64,000 nt of DNA from Terriglobales bacterium (GTDB lineage: Bacteria; Acidobacteriota; Terriglobia; Terriglobales; Acidobacteriaceae), in contig DATMXP010000007.1 in NCBI GenBank assembly GCA_035561515.1, forward strand, positions 310,001 through 374,000, in the 5' to 3' direction. The translations under genes and the position numbers were made by a program. Positions 24,433-34,670 of the stretch are shown here, in pieces (position 1 is the first letter of the stretch; each line of letters opens with the position of its first letter). Under the pieces are notes generated by a model. That model worked only from the letters and a program-made list of their open reading frames with translations, was not told the DNA's origin and made no database searches.

Positions 24433-25822
24433 AACCCACCTCCCGCAGTGCATGAAGCTTTTCCTTCGCCACGGCAAGCGCATGCTGAACCCGCGCGGGA
24501 GCCGTGCCTCCGGCAACATCGTGATTCTCGAGCACCGACTTCAACGTCAGCGCCGTATAGAAATCCTGATCGAACTCAGGACGTATCTTCTTCAACTCCT
24601 CGATCGTCAGGCCGTCCAACTCACAGCCTTTGTCCATCGCCGTGCGAACGGCATTTCCAATCGCCTCATGCGCACGGCGGAACGGAACACCCTTGCGAAC
24701 CAGATAGTTCGCCGCTTCCATCGCGTTCATGAAGCCGGTTGTCGCCGCCTGCTGCATGCGCTCTGTGTGGAAGCCGATCTTCGCCATCAACTTCGTCGCA
24801 ACAGCTACCGACCCCACCACCGTCTCTGCCGCCTCGAATAACGGCAGTTGCAGTTCCTGCATGTCCTTGTTGTAGGCGAGAGGCAAGCCCTTTATCGTCG
24901 CCGACACTTGCGTCGCCAGTCCGACCAGCTTCGCTGCTTTGGCACGCAGCAATTCAGTCGCGTCCGGATTCTTTTTCTGCGGCATCGCGCTCGATCCCGT
25001 CGATAGTGAATCCGGCAAGCTGAGGTACCCGAACTCATTTGCCGAGAAGTTCGTAATCTCCTCGGCCAAGCGACTCAGGTGCAAAGCCACCTGCTCCGCA
25101 CATTGAACGAATTCCAGTTCAAAGTCGCGGTCGCTGGTCGCATCCATGCTGTTCGCCGTGATCCCGTCGAAACCCAGGTCCCGCGCAATCGCTTCACGAT
25201 CCAGCTTGATCCCCGATCCAGCTATTGCACCCGACCCCAGCGGAAGCACATTCACCCGCTTACGGCAATCCTGCAACCGCTCCGCATCGCGGAAGAACAT
25301 GTTCACGTACGCCAGCAGCCAATGGGCAGCGAGCACCGGCTCAGCCTTCTGCAAATGCGTATAAGCAGGCATTGCCGTGGTGCCAAGCTCTTCCGCACGA
25401 GCAATCAGCGTTTCACACAGTCCCGCCAATGACGCACCTATTGCGTCGATCTTTGTCCTCGCATACAAACGAAGGTCGGTCGCAATCTGCTCGTTCCGGC
25501 TGCGGCCTGTGTGCAGCTTGTAAGCCACATCGCCGATCACCGCCGCCAGTCTCATCTCAACAAAATGATGGATGTCCTCTGCGTCCGCCTGGTCCATCAC
25601 CGCCGGATTCTCAGCGCACTGATGTCCGATCTGCGTCAGACCGGCGACGATCTGCTTCACCTCTGACTCGGTGAGGATGCCTGCCTTGAATAGACCACGG
25701 GCCCATGCAGCGCTCGCATCGAGTTCTTCGCCCAACAACCGGCGATCGAACGCGAAGGAACGCTGCCATTGATCGAATTCTGGATCGAGCGGTTCCTTGA
25801 ACCGCCCCGACCACATCTTCAC
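24419..25822 (-). CDS. argH: Argininosuccinate lyase
   Basis: ArgH splits argininosuccinate into arginine and fumarate. At 467 residues it is standard size. The signature loop GSSAMPQKKNPD with the catalytic serine is present, along with TAYTHLQ-equivalent MPAYTHLQKAEP and the N-terminal MWSGRF. The ATG overlaps the argG stop by four bases, and the GNAT gene starts inside its 3' end, so translation is tightly coupled along the operon. Confidence 0.98.
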   Translation of the reverse strand: MKMWSGRFKEPLDPEFDQWQRSFAFDRRLLGEELDASAAWARGLFKAGILTESEVKQIVAGLTQIGHQCAENPAVMDQADAEDIHHFVEMRLAAVIGDVAYKLHTGRSRNEQIATDLRLYARTKIDAIGASLAGLCETLIARAEELGTTAMPAYTHLQKAEPVLAAHWLLAYVNMFFRDAERLQDCRKRVNVLPLGSGAIAGSGIKLDREAIARDLGFDGITANSMDATSDRDFELEFVQCAEQVALHLSRLAEEITNFSANEFGYLSLPDSLSTGSSAMPQKKNPDATELLRAKAAKLVGLATQVSATIKGLPLAYNKDMQELQLPLFEAAETVVGSVAVATKLMAKIGFHTERMQQAATTGFMNAMEAANYLVRKGVPFRRAHEAIGNAVRTAMDKGCELDGLTIEELKKIRPEFDQDFYTALTLKSVLENHDVAGGTAPARVQHALAVAKEKLHALREVGYAHA

Positions 25823-27052
25823 TTCTTGTCTCCCACGAGCGCCTCGTTCAGCACTCCGCCTTCCATCTGTTGCTTAAGCCATGCTTGCGAACGAGCAGGC
25901 AAACCAAGAATACGGATGAATCCTTCCGCGTCTTTCTGGTCGTAGCTGTCGTTCATCGTAAATGAGGCGATATCCGGACGATACAGCGAGTACGGCGACT
26001 TTCTCGACAGCGTATTCACGTTGCCTTTGTACAAGCCCAGCTTCACCGTCCCCGTGATGTTCTTCTGCGTGCTTGCCACGAACGCATCCAGCGACTCGCG
26101 CAGCGGCGTGAACCACAGCCCGAAGTAGACTAGTTCCGCGTACTTCAATGCCACAGCTTCCTTGAAGTGTTCAAGGTCGCGCTCCAGACACAGCGTTTCC
26201 AGATCGCGGTGCGCCGCAAGGATCAACGTTCCACCCGGAGTCTCATATGCTCCGCGCGACTTCATACCGACGAAACGGTTCTCCACCAGATCGACGCGGC
26301 CGACACCATTGCGCCCGGCAATCTTGTTCAGCATCTCGACCAGTTGCACCGGCCCCATGCACTTGCCGTTCACGCTGACGGGCACACCAGCTTCGAACCC
26401 GATGGTCACCTGTTCTTCCGCATCGGGAGCTTTCTTCGGAGACACCGTCATCTGCCAGGTCGTGTCCAGAGGCGCATTTGCCGGATCTTCCAGTTCCCCA
26501 CCCTCATGGCTCAGGTGCCATAGGTTCTTGTCGCGGGAATGGATCTTCTCTCTCGACGCCGTGATCGGAATGTTGCGGCTCTCTGCGTACTCGATGCAGT
26601 CCTCGCGCGACTTCAAATCCCACTCGCGCCACGGAGCGATCACCTTCAAATGCGGAGCCAATGCCTGATACGCATGCTCAAACCGAACCTGATCGTTGCC
26701 CTTTCCGGTGCAACCGTGAGCCACTGCCGTTGCACCTTCCTGCAGCGCAACTTTCACCTGCGCCTTCGCAATCACCGGACGCGCCAGCGAAGTTCCCAGC
26801 AGGTATTTGTGCTCGTACACCGCACCCGCCTGCACGGCCTTGAAGACGTAATCGCGCAGGAATTCCTCCCGCAGATCTTCCACCACGACCTTCGACGCGC
26901 CGGTCTTCAGCGCCTTATCGGCAACCGCCTGCATGTCTTCGCCCTGGCCCACATCACCGACCACCGCGATCACTTCGCATCCATAGTTTTCGATCAACCA
27001 TGGAATGATGATCGACGTATCCAACCCACCGCTGTAAGCAAGAACAACTTTG

Positions 27053-27060
<8 letters not shown>
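25819..27060 (-). CDS. argG: Argininosuccinate synthase
   Basis: ArgG joins citrulline and aspartate using ATP. I chose ATG 27060 (MPNKVVLAYSGGLDTS), which has a GGAG element and places the PP-loop AYSGGLDTS at the N-terminus as in the family; upstream in-frame codons lie inside argF. It is 413 residues. AHGCTGKGNDQVRFE and SREDCIEYA are further conserved blocks. It overlaps the argF 3' end by eight bases. Confidence 0.98.
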
Positions 27061-28060
<1,000 letters not shown>

Positions 28061-28081
28061 TCCCACTCTCCCGTTGCGGCC

Positions 28082-28864
28082 CTATGCCGCGGACACTTCC
28101 GTGCCCAGATCAATCTTTTTCATGTAGAAGTCAGCCAGTTCAGCCGCGTTTTGCGCCGGGAAGATGCGAACTCTTCCCACGCCACCGTGTAACGCTGACT
28201 GGCACGCTTCCATCTTTGGCAACATTCCACCCGTGATTACCGACGTCTGAATCAATGACTTGATGCCCTTCTGATCCAGGTGTCGAATGGGTAGACCCGT
28301 CGAATCCAGCACGCCCGCCACTTCCGTCAGGAAGATCAGCGTCTGTGCATGACACGCAACGGCGCAGGCCGCCGCCATCTGGTCGGCATTTACGTTGTAG
28401 TACTCGTTGTCCGTACCCAGCGCGATACTGGACACCACCGGAACGCCGCCGGCCTTCCAGATCGCATCCAGCCAGGTTGTATCCACGGCACAGATGTCAC
28501 CAACGAACCCAAGATCCGGTCCGCCCTTACGCTTGCGCGCACGGAAAACCGGGCCATCTCCGCCCGACAATCCAATCGCATGGACGCCCGACTTCGTCAG
28601 CGCCGCAACCAGCGCCTTGTTCATGAAGCCCGCCAGCACCATCAGGGCAACATCGCGGGTTTCGGCATCGGTAATGCGCAGTCCATTCACGAACTCGCTC
28701 TGCTTGCCCAGCTTCTTCAGGGTCCGCGTCAGGGCATTGCCGCCACCATGGACTACCACCAACTGATGTCCGTCTTCGGCAAGGCTCTTAATCGCCCGTA
28801 CGCACGCCTGTAGCGTCTCTTTGTTCTCGAGAGCAGCTCCGCCAATCTTCAATACCAGTCTCAT
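28082..28864 (-). CDS. argB: Acetylglutamate kinase
   Basis: ArgB phosphorylates N-acetylglutamate, the second step of the pathway. The 260-residue protein begins MRLVLKIGGAAL, with VVVHGGGNALT and the NADQMAAACA block near residue 160. The start codon overlaps the argC stop by four bases. The N-terminal extension found in arginine-inhibited hexameric kinases is absent, so feedback control is more likely elsewhere in the pathway (inference). Confidence 0.97.
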   Translation of the reverse strand: MRLVLKIGGAALENKETLQACVRAIKSLAEDGHQLVVVHGGGNALTRTLKKLGKQSEFVNGLRITDAETRDVALMVLAGFMNKALVAALTKSGVHAIGLSGGDGPVFRARKRKGGPDLGFVGDICAVDTTWLDAIWKAGGVPVVSSIALGTDNEYYNVNADQMAAACAVACHAQTLIFLTEVAGVLDSTGLPIRHLDQKGIKSLIQTSVITGGMLPKMEACQSALHGGVGRVRIFPAQNAAELADFYMKKIDLGTEVSAA

Positions 28865-29901
28865 TGCAGGCCCTCCCTTTCATCGAATCCGTACATTACA
28901 TTCATGTTCTGCACTGCCTGTCCCGACGCCCCTTTCACCAGGTTGTCAATTGCCGAAAAGAGCGTTAATCGTCGGCCATCTTGCGCCAGCGCAAATCCCA
29001 GGTCGCAGTAGTTCGTCTTTACCGACCACGCGATCTCCGGAATCTTCGTCCCAAACACGCGAACAAACGGTGCATCCTTGTAGAACTCTTTCCAAACCTG
29101 CTCGATCTTCTCTACGTTCGCTGCCTCGCGCAGTTGCACGTAGATGGTTGAGAACATCCCGCGCGTGATCGGCAGCAGATGTGGCGTGAAGACCAGGTCG
29201 TCCGACTCGATCTTCAACTGCTCCAGGATCTCGCCCCGATGCCTGTGGCTCGTCGGGTTGTAGGCCCGGAAGTTGTCCGATACTTCTACGAAGTGCGTGT
29301 CTGCCTTCGGAGCCTTACCAGCCCCAGAGACGCCCGACTTCGAATCCGCAATTACGCCGGCCTCAACATCCACCAGTCCAGCAGCCACAAACGGAGCCAG
29401 CGCCAGGATGATCGTTGTCGGATAGCATCCCGGGTTCGCCACGAGTTGCGCATGAGCGATAGCGTCCTTGTGCAACTCGGGCAGGCCGTAAGCGGCGGAC
29501 TCCGTCAACTTCTTAGCCGCATCTGCATCAGCGTCTTTGAATCCGTAAACCGCAACGTTTTGCGGACACTGCAACCGCCACGCGCCACTCAAGTCCACAA
29601 CACGGAAACCCCGGCTGATTGCTTCCGGCACAAAGTCACGCGAGAACTCATGCGGCGTCGCCAGGAATAGCAGATCCACGCCCGCCTGGTGCGCCTTCGA
29701 CCACGAGAACGGCTCCAGCGGCAGACTGCCCTTGCCGTTGAGTTGCGGATAAACGTCGCCAATCGTGCCGGTCTTCTCTGCTCCTTCGCGCACGAACAGC
29801 AGCGGCGTCTTCACCCGCGAATGCCGAAAAAGGATCTGCAGCAACTCATAACCGGTGTACCCGGTCGGTCCGATCACTGCGGTTTGTAACTGCGCTGACA
29901 T
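28861..29901 (-). CDS. argC: N-acetyl-gamma-glutamyl-phosphate reductase
   Basis: ArgC reduces acetylglutamyl phosphate with NADPH. The protein is 346 residues with the nucleotide loop IGPTGYTGYELLQ, the catalytic cysteine in VANPGCYPTT and SGVSGAGK. It begins two bases after the argR stop, so regulator and structural genes share a message. Confidence 0.97.
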   Translation of the reverse strand: MSAQLQTAVIGPTGYTGYELLQILFRHSRVKTPLLFVREGAEKTGTIGDVYPQLNGKGSLPLEPFSWSKAHQAGVDLLFLATPHEFSRDFVPEAISRGFRVVDLSGAWRLQCPQNVAVYGFKDADADAAKKLTESAAYGLPELHKDAIAHAQLVANPGCYPTTIILALAPFVAAGLVDVEAGVIADSKSGVSGAGKAPKADTHFVEVSDNFRAYNPTSHRHRGEILEQLKIESDDLVFTPHLLPITRGMFSTIYVQLREAANVEKIEQVWKEFYKDAPFVRVFGTKIPEIAWSVKTNYCDLGFALAQDGRRLTLFSAIDNLVKGASGQAVQNMNVMYGFDEREGLQ

Positions 29902-29903
29902 CT

Positions 29904-30347
29904 CTACTCGATAATCTCCCGAATTCTTGACGCCACCTTGTGGCAGACCGCCTTCGAAGGCGTAATGATCAAAATCGTGTCGTCGCCGGCAATCGTTCCC
30001 ACCAGCTCTTCCCAGTCCGACGAATCCAAACCCGCCGCCACTGGTTGCGCGCTGCCCGGCGTCGTCTTCAGTACCAACTGGTTCTCCGCCTCCCGTACAT
30101 CCACCACGAATTCCCGCAGCAGGTGTTCCAGCGCCGGCATCGGAGCGCCCGCCCCGTCTTCCGCAGCCGGAAGCGCATAGCCGTTTACGGTTTTCACCAG
30201 TCCCAACTCACGCAGGTCACGCGAGAGCGTCGCCTGGTTCACATGGATTCCGCTTCTCCGCAGCAGCTTCCGCAGGTCTTCCTGCGTATAAATCGCCTCG
30301 TCTGCGATGAGGTCGGTAATCTTCTTGTGCCGTATCAGCTTGCTCAT
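29904..30347 (-). CDS. argR: Arginine repressor
   Basis: ArgR binds operators when arginine is present. Started at ATG 30347 it has 147 residues: an N-terminal winged helix (TQEDLRKLLRRSGIHVNQATLSRDL), then the C-terminal oligomerisation and arginine-binding domain with GTIAGDDTILIITPS. An ATG at 30371 is in frame but lies upstream of the predicted transcription start. Being first in the operon and placed directly under an ARG-box array, it should repress itself and the whole pathway. Confidence 0.96.
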   Translation of the reverse strand: MSKLIRHKKITDLIADEAIYTQEDLRKLLRRSGIHVNQATLSRDLRELGLVKTVNGYALPAAEDGAGAPMPALEHLLREFVVDVREAENQLVLKTTPGSAQPVAAGLDSSDWEELVGTIAGDDTILIITPSKAVCHKVASRIREIIE

Positions 30348-30402
30348 GCATAAACCTGCATAACAGTGCATAATTATGCAACGTTGAGCACGTAATAGTC
30401 AA
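30345..30402 (-). promoter_or_regulatory. Arginine operon promoter with ARG-box array
   Basis: On the minus strand TTGACT (30402-30397), an 18-base spacer and CATAAT (30378-30373) form the promoter. The -10 box is embedded in the perfect 14-base palindrome TGCATAATTATGCA (30367-30380). On the plus strand TGCATAA recurs at 30347, 30357 and 30367, that is every ten bases on the same helix face, reaching the argR start codon. This is what an autoregulated ArgR operator should look like; ArgR binding is inferred. Confidence 0.8.
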
Positions 30403-30445
30403 GAAACAATTGCGAGAAGGAAATGTTGCGGTTGTACCACCAGAA

Positions 30446-30847
30446 TTATTGCTGAGAGGAGTTCATGCGCTTCCACACCGCCACGAGCACCGTATACAAG
30501 GCGGCCCATACAAACAGCACGTACACCAGATGTTCCGCGATGGCAGCCATCTCCGACTCTGCCACCCAAACCAGGTGAGAGCGGTCGCGGATGACCTCCG
30601 TCGAACTCGAATAGCGGTAGCAGCTTTGCTCGTAGTAGCTGATCGAGAGGAATCCGGCGAAGATCGGCAGCACGATCCCCGCCGGAAACATTACCTGCAT
30701 AAACCTTCGAAAACGGCCGCCGAACCTCAACGCTAGCTCCTGCACCAGCCTCCAGAGCAAAGCCACGACAATTGCCGACACCGCTGCCGCGATCACCCAG
30801 CTCAAGGGGAACCAGGCGTACAGGAATTCCCTATTGCTCATGCCCAC
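30446..30847 (-). CDS. Small integral membrane protein, unknown
   Basis: 133 residues with three or four hydrophobic segments (around residues 12-32, 48-70 and 103-123). A periplasmic-looking loop between the second and third contains a single cysteine in YYEQSCYRYSSS. I do not recognise a family. It overlaps the preceding membrane-protein gene by 17 bases, so the two are a coupled pair. There is no obvious link to arginine metabolism despite ending just upstream of the argR promoter. Confidence 0.65.
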   Translation of the reverse strand: MGMSNREFLYAWFPLSWVIAAAVSAIVVALLWRLVQELALRFGGRFRRFMQVMFPAGIVLPIFAGFLSISYYEQSCYRYSSSTEVIRDRSHLVWVAESEMAAIAEHLVYVLFVWAALYTVLVAVWKRMNSSQQ

Positions 30848-31175
30848 GCCTCAGCACAGCTACCAGGACGGTAATCAGCCCGAGGAAGACCAGCAATGAC
30901 ACGAAAAGTGGCTCCATGACGTCTTCCACGTTCTCCATCACACGGAACGTTGCGCCCCATGCGTCGTCCGCTTTGTCGATGAGCTGCACGCACCGTCTTA
31001 GGGCGATCAGCAAGACCACCAACCCAAGCACACGTGTATAGAAGGCAGTCGCCGCCGGCAGCCCGATCAGACGGTTCAGCAGTTCAGTCAGCGGTTTCTG
31101 GAGAAAAGCGAATATGAGAATGGCCAGGCCCATGCACAGCACAACCTGCGCCAGGTTTTGCCAGATGAGGCTCAT
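30831..31175 (-). CDS. Small integral membrane protein, unknown
   Basis: About 114 residues from ATG 31175 (a slightly longer start at 31193 is possible). There are three hydrophobic segments separated by KPLTELLNRLIGLP and a long amphipathic loop RRCVQLIDKADDAWGATFRVMENVEDVME. No family is recognised. It is first in a two-gene unit with the overlapping gene at 30446-30847. Both partners are of similar size and topology, which suggests a heteromeric membrane complex, an inference only. Confidence 0.65.
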   Translation of the reverse strand: MSLIWQNLAQVVLCMGLAILIFAFLQKPLTELLNRLIGLPAATAFYTRVLGLVVLLIALRRCVQLIDKADDAWGATFRVMENVEDVMEPLFVSLLVFLGLITVLVAVLRRGHEQ

Positions 31176-31280
31176 CAGAACCTCCAAACTCAATGGATAC
31201 GCGGAGTCTTAACCAACGAGTTCGCACCTGCAACAACAAACCTTCGCCGCAGGCGGGCAAATTCCAAATTGGGAACAATG

Positions 31281-31304
31281 AAAAAGGGCGGCTCGTGGCC
31301 GCCC
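31281..31304 (-). terminator. Rho-independent terminator
   Basis: Read on the minus strand, GGGCGGC and GCCGCCC form a seven-base stem with a five-base loop followed by TTTTT. It ends the gene at 31322-32257 and isolates it from the membrane-protein pair. Confidence 0.88.
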
Positions 31305-31321
31305 TCCGGAACAACGATCTT

Positions 31322-32257
31322 CTACCGCGAAACCGCCTGGAACAGGTCCGACTTCATCAACGCCTGGAACTTCGAGTCGTCGGTCTTGAACCGCAGCTTC
31401 AGTACGCCGCTGTCGGAATCCACCGTCGTGCTCTCCAAGGCCATCTTCTCGGCAGGTTCGGCGTTCATCTTACGAAATAGGATGCCCGCCTTGAGCACCG
31501 ACGACAGCGTCGCAGCCGTCATCGCGTCGGATGTGACCACATCCAGGTTGAAGTTCACGCCCTGGTTGAAGTCCATGGTGTAGCGCGATCCGCGCACCCG
31601 CTTCTTCACTGACTCGTAATCCGCCAATTTCGAAGCGTCGCCCAGCGTTGAGCGCAGCAGGTTCTGAGTGCCGAGCGTATCCAGCACGCTCCAGACGGCT
31701 CCGTTATCCACCGACTGGATCAGGTCCCCAATCTCGCCATTGCTGTTCAGGCTCTCCGACTCGCCATCGCGAGCATCGAGCGCTGCCTTAATGGCGCTCT
31801 GTTCGCCGAACAGCATCGTGTAGTCGTCCAGGAACGACATCTGCACGCCGCCGTTCATCGGATAAAGGACGTTCGTACGATACTTGGTGCCCGTGATCTT
31901 CTTGGCTCTCATGCGGGCCAGCAGCTTCTTGGTCGGGAATTGACCCGCCGCCACGCCGATAATCTTCAGTCCGCCCTTCGGCACTCGAAACGACGCAAAC
32001 GTCAACTGCTCGACGTCCATATCGGGGTTCACCCCAACGCCGCGTAGCGCCGCTTCAAAGTCCTTCAGGTTCTGCGGCAACACCTGGCCTTTAAGTGCAA
32101 GCGCCGTCGGAGAATTCCGTAATGCCCGGTAGTCAACCGAGATGATCTGCTGCACGTCCGACGGAATGGCATTGCGCGTCGATGTACCCAGCGCCGCACC
32201 GAAAGCTAAACCGCTGCCCAACACCGCCAGGCAGATTGCTGAAACTAAACGCCTCAT
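31322..32257 (-). CDS. Exported protein of unknown function (DUF3352-like)
   Basis: A 311-residue protein with a signal peptide (residues 1-20, cleavage near FGA). The opening IPSDVQQIISVDYRALRNSPTA and later FLDDYTMLFGEQSAIKAALD are reminiscent of proteins in the DUF3352 group, but I am not certain. There are no cysteines or catalytic-looking motifs in the mature part. It is flanked by its own terminator and a ~150-base upstream gap, so is probably transcribed alone. Confidence 0.7.
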   Translation of the reverse strand: MRRLVSAICLAVLGSGLAFGAALGTSTRNAIPSDVQQIISVDYRALRNSPTALALKGQVLPQNLKDFEAALRGVGVNPDMDVEQLTFASFRVPKGGLKIIGVAAGQFPTKKLLARMRAKKITGTKYRTNVLYPMNGGVQMSFLDDYTMLFGEQSAIKAALDARDGESESLNSNGEIGDLIQSVDNGAVWSVLDTLGTQNLLRSTLGDASKLADYESVKKRVRGSRYTMDFNQGVNFNLDVVTSDAMTAATLSSVLKAGILFRKMNAEPAEKMALESTTVDSDSGVLKLRFKTDDSKFQALMKSDLFQAVSR

Positions 32258-32419
32258 GGCACCTCTTTAACGTGTCCTGCTGAATAGGATGTCAACTTTG
32301 GCTCACCGGTGGCATCAGCAGGAACTTCCATTCTACCCGCTCAGGAACGCTCCCGACCTCAGCAGTCCCACCTAGATCCGTAACGGAAGTACAAACCCGT
32401 GCACGTGCCGATTGTGTCG

Positions 32420-33889
32420 CTACCGGCCTATCTTCTGCACCTTAGAACGCGTCTCTTCTACGAACGTCGGATCCGCCATATCTTGCAGGTTGATCTCCAC
32501 GTTATCCAGCGCGCCCGCGGTCGCGGCATCCGCCAGAGCCTGCGCCACCTTCAAGTCCGATGCCGCCCTCGGATTCGTTATCGGCCCCAGCTTCACCGCC
32601 CACTGCTTCACCTCGGCCGACTTCTGCGCCACCCCCAGCGGAACCAGCGTGGCCCGCTTCATAGCCGGCATGGTGACCGCATTCGGATCCGCCGAGTCCT
32701 TCGACGCTTTGAAGGCCTTCATCACGTCATCGAACGCCTTCGCGTCCTCGTCGATCGCCGCCTTTAACTCCTCACGCAACGTCGACAACCGTGCAATCGC
32801 CTCGCTCAACTGCGACTCGTATTGCAGATACGCCTTCTTACCCCGCGACATCGCCGCTACCATGTGCGCCAACCCCGCCGCCATCGCGCCCGAGGCAGCC
32901 GACGCGCTACCACCACCCGGCGTCGCCGTCGGAGCCGCCAGTTGCTCGATAAACGGCTCTACGCCGGCCCTCAATCCGCCGACAGCCATCTTGCCGCCCA
33001 TCACCGCTGCCAACCGGTTCTCCAGGATCAGCGACGAGTCGAAGTTCTCCACCTGCAGGAACCACTCCGCCGCATCCTCGAGCGCCTTCTTCGGGATCAG
33101 CCCAACAATCTCGCTCGATACCGGCATCACGCCGTACCGTGCCGCTTCCCTCTTCACGTACTCGAACACCCGCGCAATCGGCGTCTGCTCGAAATCCGTC
33201 AGGTTCATCGATACCTGTGCCAGTCCGCGGACCGGAAACCCCGCGCCCTTCACGAACCGCAGTCCGCCATTCGAGAACCTCACCGCCTTCGCGACCTTCT
33301 TCGCGATGTCCACGTCCGTCGTGCTGAGAAACACGTTGTACGCAATCAGAAACTTTCTCGCGCCCACCACCGTCGCACCCGCCGTCGGATGTACCCTCGC
33401 CTCGCCCACATCCGGTTTCCGGGCCGGGTTCGTCGCAATCTCATCGCGGATGCCTTCAAACTGCCCGCGACGGATGTTCTCCAGATTTGTGCGCTCTGGC
33501 GACATCGCCGCCGCCTCGTAGTAGTAGATCGGAATCTGGTATCGCTTCCATATCTCCTGCCCCACGTACCGCGCAATCTGCACGCAATCCTCGAGTGACA
33601 CACCGTCAATCGGGATAAACGGCACCACATCCGAAGCGCCCATTCTCGGATGCGCACCCTGGTGCTTCGTCAGATCGATCAACTCCGCGGCCTTGCCCAC
33701 GCCGCGAATCGCCGCCTCGGCAATCGCATCCCGATCGCCCACAATTGTAATCACGCACCGGTTATGGTCGCTGTCCATCTCGCGATCGAGCAGGTAAACT
33801 CCGCCCACCTTCATTGCCTCGACAATGGCATCCACCTTCGCCTTATCGCGGCCTTCAGAAAAATTCGGTACACATTCAATAAGTGCCAT
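32420..33889 (-). CDS. ftcD: Fused glutamate formimidoyltransferase / formimidoyltetrahydrofolate cyclodeaminase
   Basis: A bifunctional folate enzyme of ~489 residues. The first ~300 residues are the formimidoyltransferase, with ECVPNFSEGRD at the start, HQGAHPRMGASDVVPFIP and VRGLAQVSMNLT. The last ~180 are the cyclodeaminase (FTCD_C) with TPGGGSASAASGAMAAGLA. It moves the formimino group of histidine breakdown into one-carbon metabolism. ATG 33889 gives the canonical start; a TTG at 33907 is also open. No hut genes are adjacent. Confidence 0.95.
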   Translation of the reverse strand: MALIECVPNFSEGRDKAKVDAIVEAMKVGGVYLLDREMDSDHNRCVITIVGDRDAIAEAAIRGVGKAAELIDLTKHQGAHPRMGASDVVPFIPIDGVSLEDCVQIARYVGQEIWKRYQIPIYYYEAAAMSPERTNLENIRRGQFEGIRDEIATNPARKPDVGEARVHPTAGATVVGARKFLIAYNVFLSTTDVDIAKKVAKAVRFSNGGLRFVKGAGFPVRGLAQVSMNLTDFEQTPIARVFEYVKREAARYGVMPVSSEIVGLIPKKALEDAAEWFLQVENFDSSLILENRLAAVMGGKMAVGGLRAGVEPFIEQLAAPTATPGGGSASAASGAMAAGLAHMVAAMSRGKKAYLQYESQLSEAIARLSTLREELKAAIDEDAKAFDDVMKAFKASKDSADPNAVTMPAMKRATLVPLGVAQKSAEVKQWAVKLGPITNPRAASDLKVAQALADAATAGALDNVEINLQDMADPTFVEETRSKVQKIGR

Positions 33890-33969
33890 GATGAAGTTCG
33901 CATCCAACCTGGACTTGCAGGTCCAAGGGTTTTCAAATTATCCAATTAAAAATTACCGAATTACGAAAT

Positions 33970-34572
33970 TCATTTAAACCACGTATATCCAATCCGGAAT
34001 TGCATCGTCGCATTGATTCCGGGGTTATGATCCGCCAGGCTCGCGTTCGAGATATGCGTCACGTGCACGGAAAAGTCCCACGCTCTCCTCGGCGACGTAA
34101 ACCAGTAAATCCCGAATGCCCCGCCTGGAGTGAAGTTAAAGCTCGAGGTATCCGCCTGCGGGATATCCTGCTTGCTGATCAGCATCCCGCCTTCCGCCGC
34201 GAAGTACGGTACAACTTTTTTGTTGGCCGTCCAGTTCCACTTCAGCACCACCGGATTCATCGAAAACGCATAGATCCACTTCTGCGGACCCGAATCGTAG
34301 AACTCCGACTGGCGCACGTAATAGATGGGCATTACATCCGCCGCCCACTCGAACGTGCCGCGAAACTTGCCATCCCCGATCTCGTGCGTCAGCACTCGCC
34401 CGAAGCGTACGCCGGCGTTCACAAACTTAAACTCCGACGCCGCGCCCAACCCCGTGCCGCCGCCCACCCAGGGGCCGATCTCCCACACAGGCTTCTTCAG
34501 GGCGTGGCCATCCTGACCCACCACCATCACCGACGCGCACAACACGAACAGCACGAGCCAACGAGCTTTCAT
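33970..34572 (-). CDS. PagL-like lipid A 3-O-deacylase (acyloxyacyl hydrolase family)
   Basis: About 200 residues from ATG 34572, which has AGAGG upstream and opens directly on a signal peptide (cleavage near VGQ). The mature part is an eight-stranded outer-membrane barrel pattern ending in an aromatic (TWF-K). The catalytic His and Ser lie in VHVTHISNASLADHNPGIN, the PagL signature. The enzyme removes an acyl chain from lipid A in the outer membrane, which supports a diderm host with LPS. Confidence 0.87.
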   Translation of the reverse strand: MKARWLVLFVLCASVMVVGQDGHALKKPVWEIGPWVGGGTGLGAASEFKFVNAGVRFGRVLTHEIGDGKFRGTFEWAADVMPIYYVRQSEFYDSGPQKWIYAFSMNPVVLKWNWTANKKVVPYFAAEGGMLISKQDIPQADTSSFNFTPGGAFGIYWFTSPRRAWDFSVHVTHISNASLADHNPGINATMQFRIGYTWFK

Positions 34573-34670
34573 TCCAACCTCTTGTTTGGGTGCAACGAAA
34601 GAATGTATCAGGCAAGACAAGGCATAGGCGAGTGCTCACCCGGTTCCTGCATGGAAGGTTTGTAGCCTAT

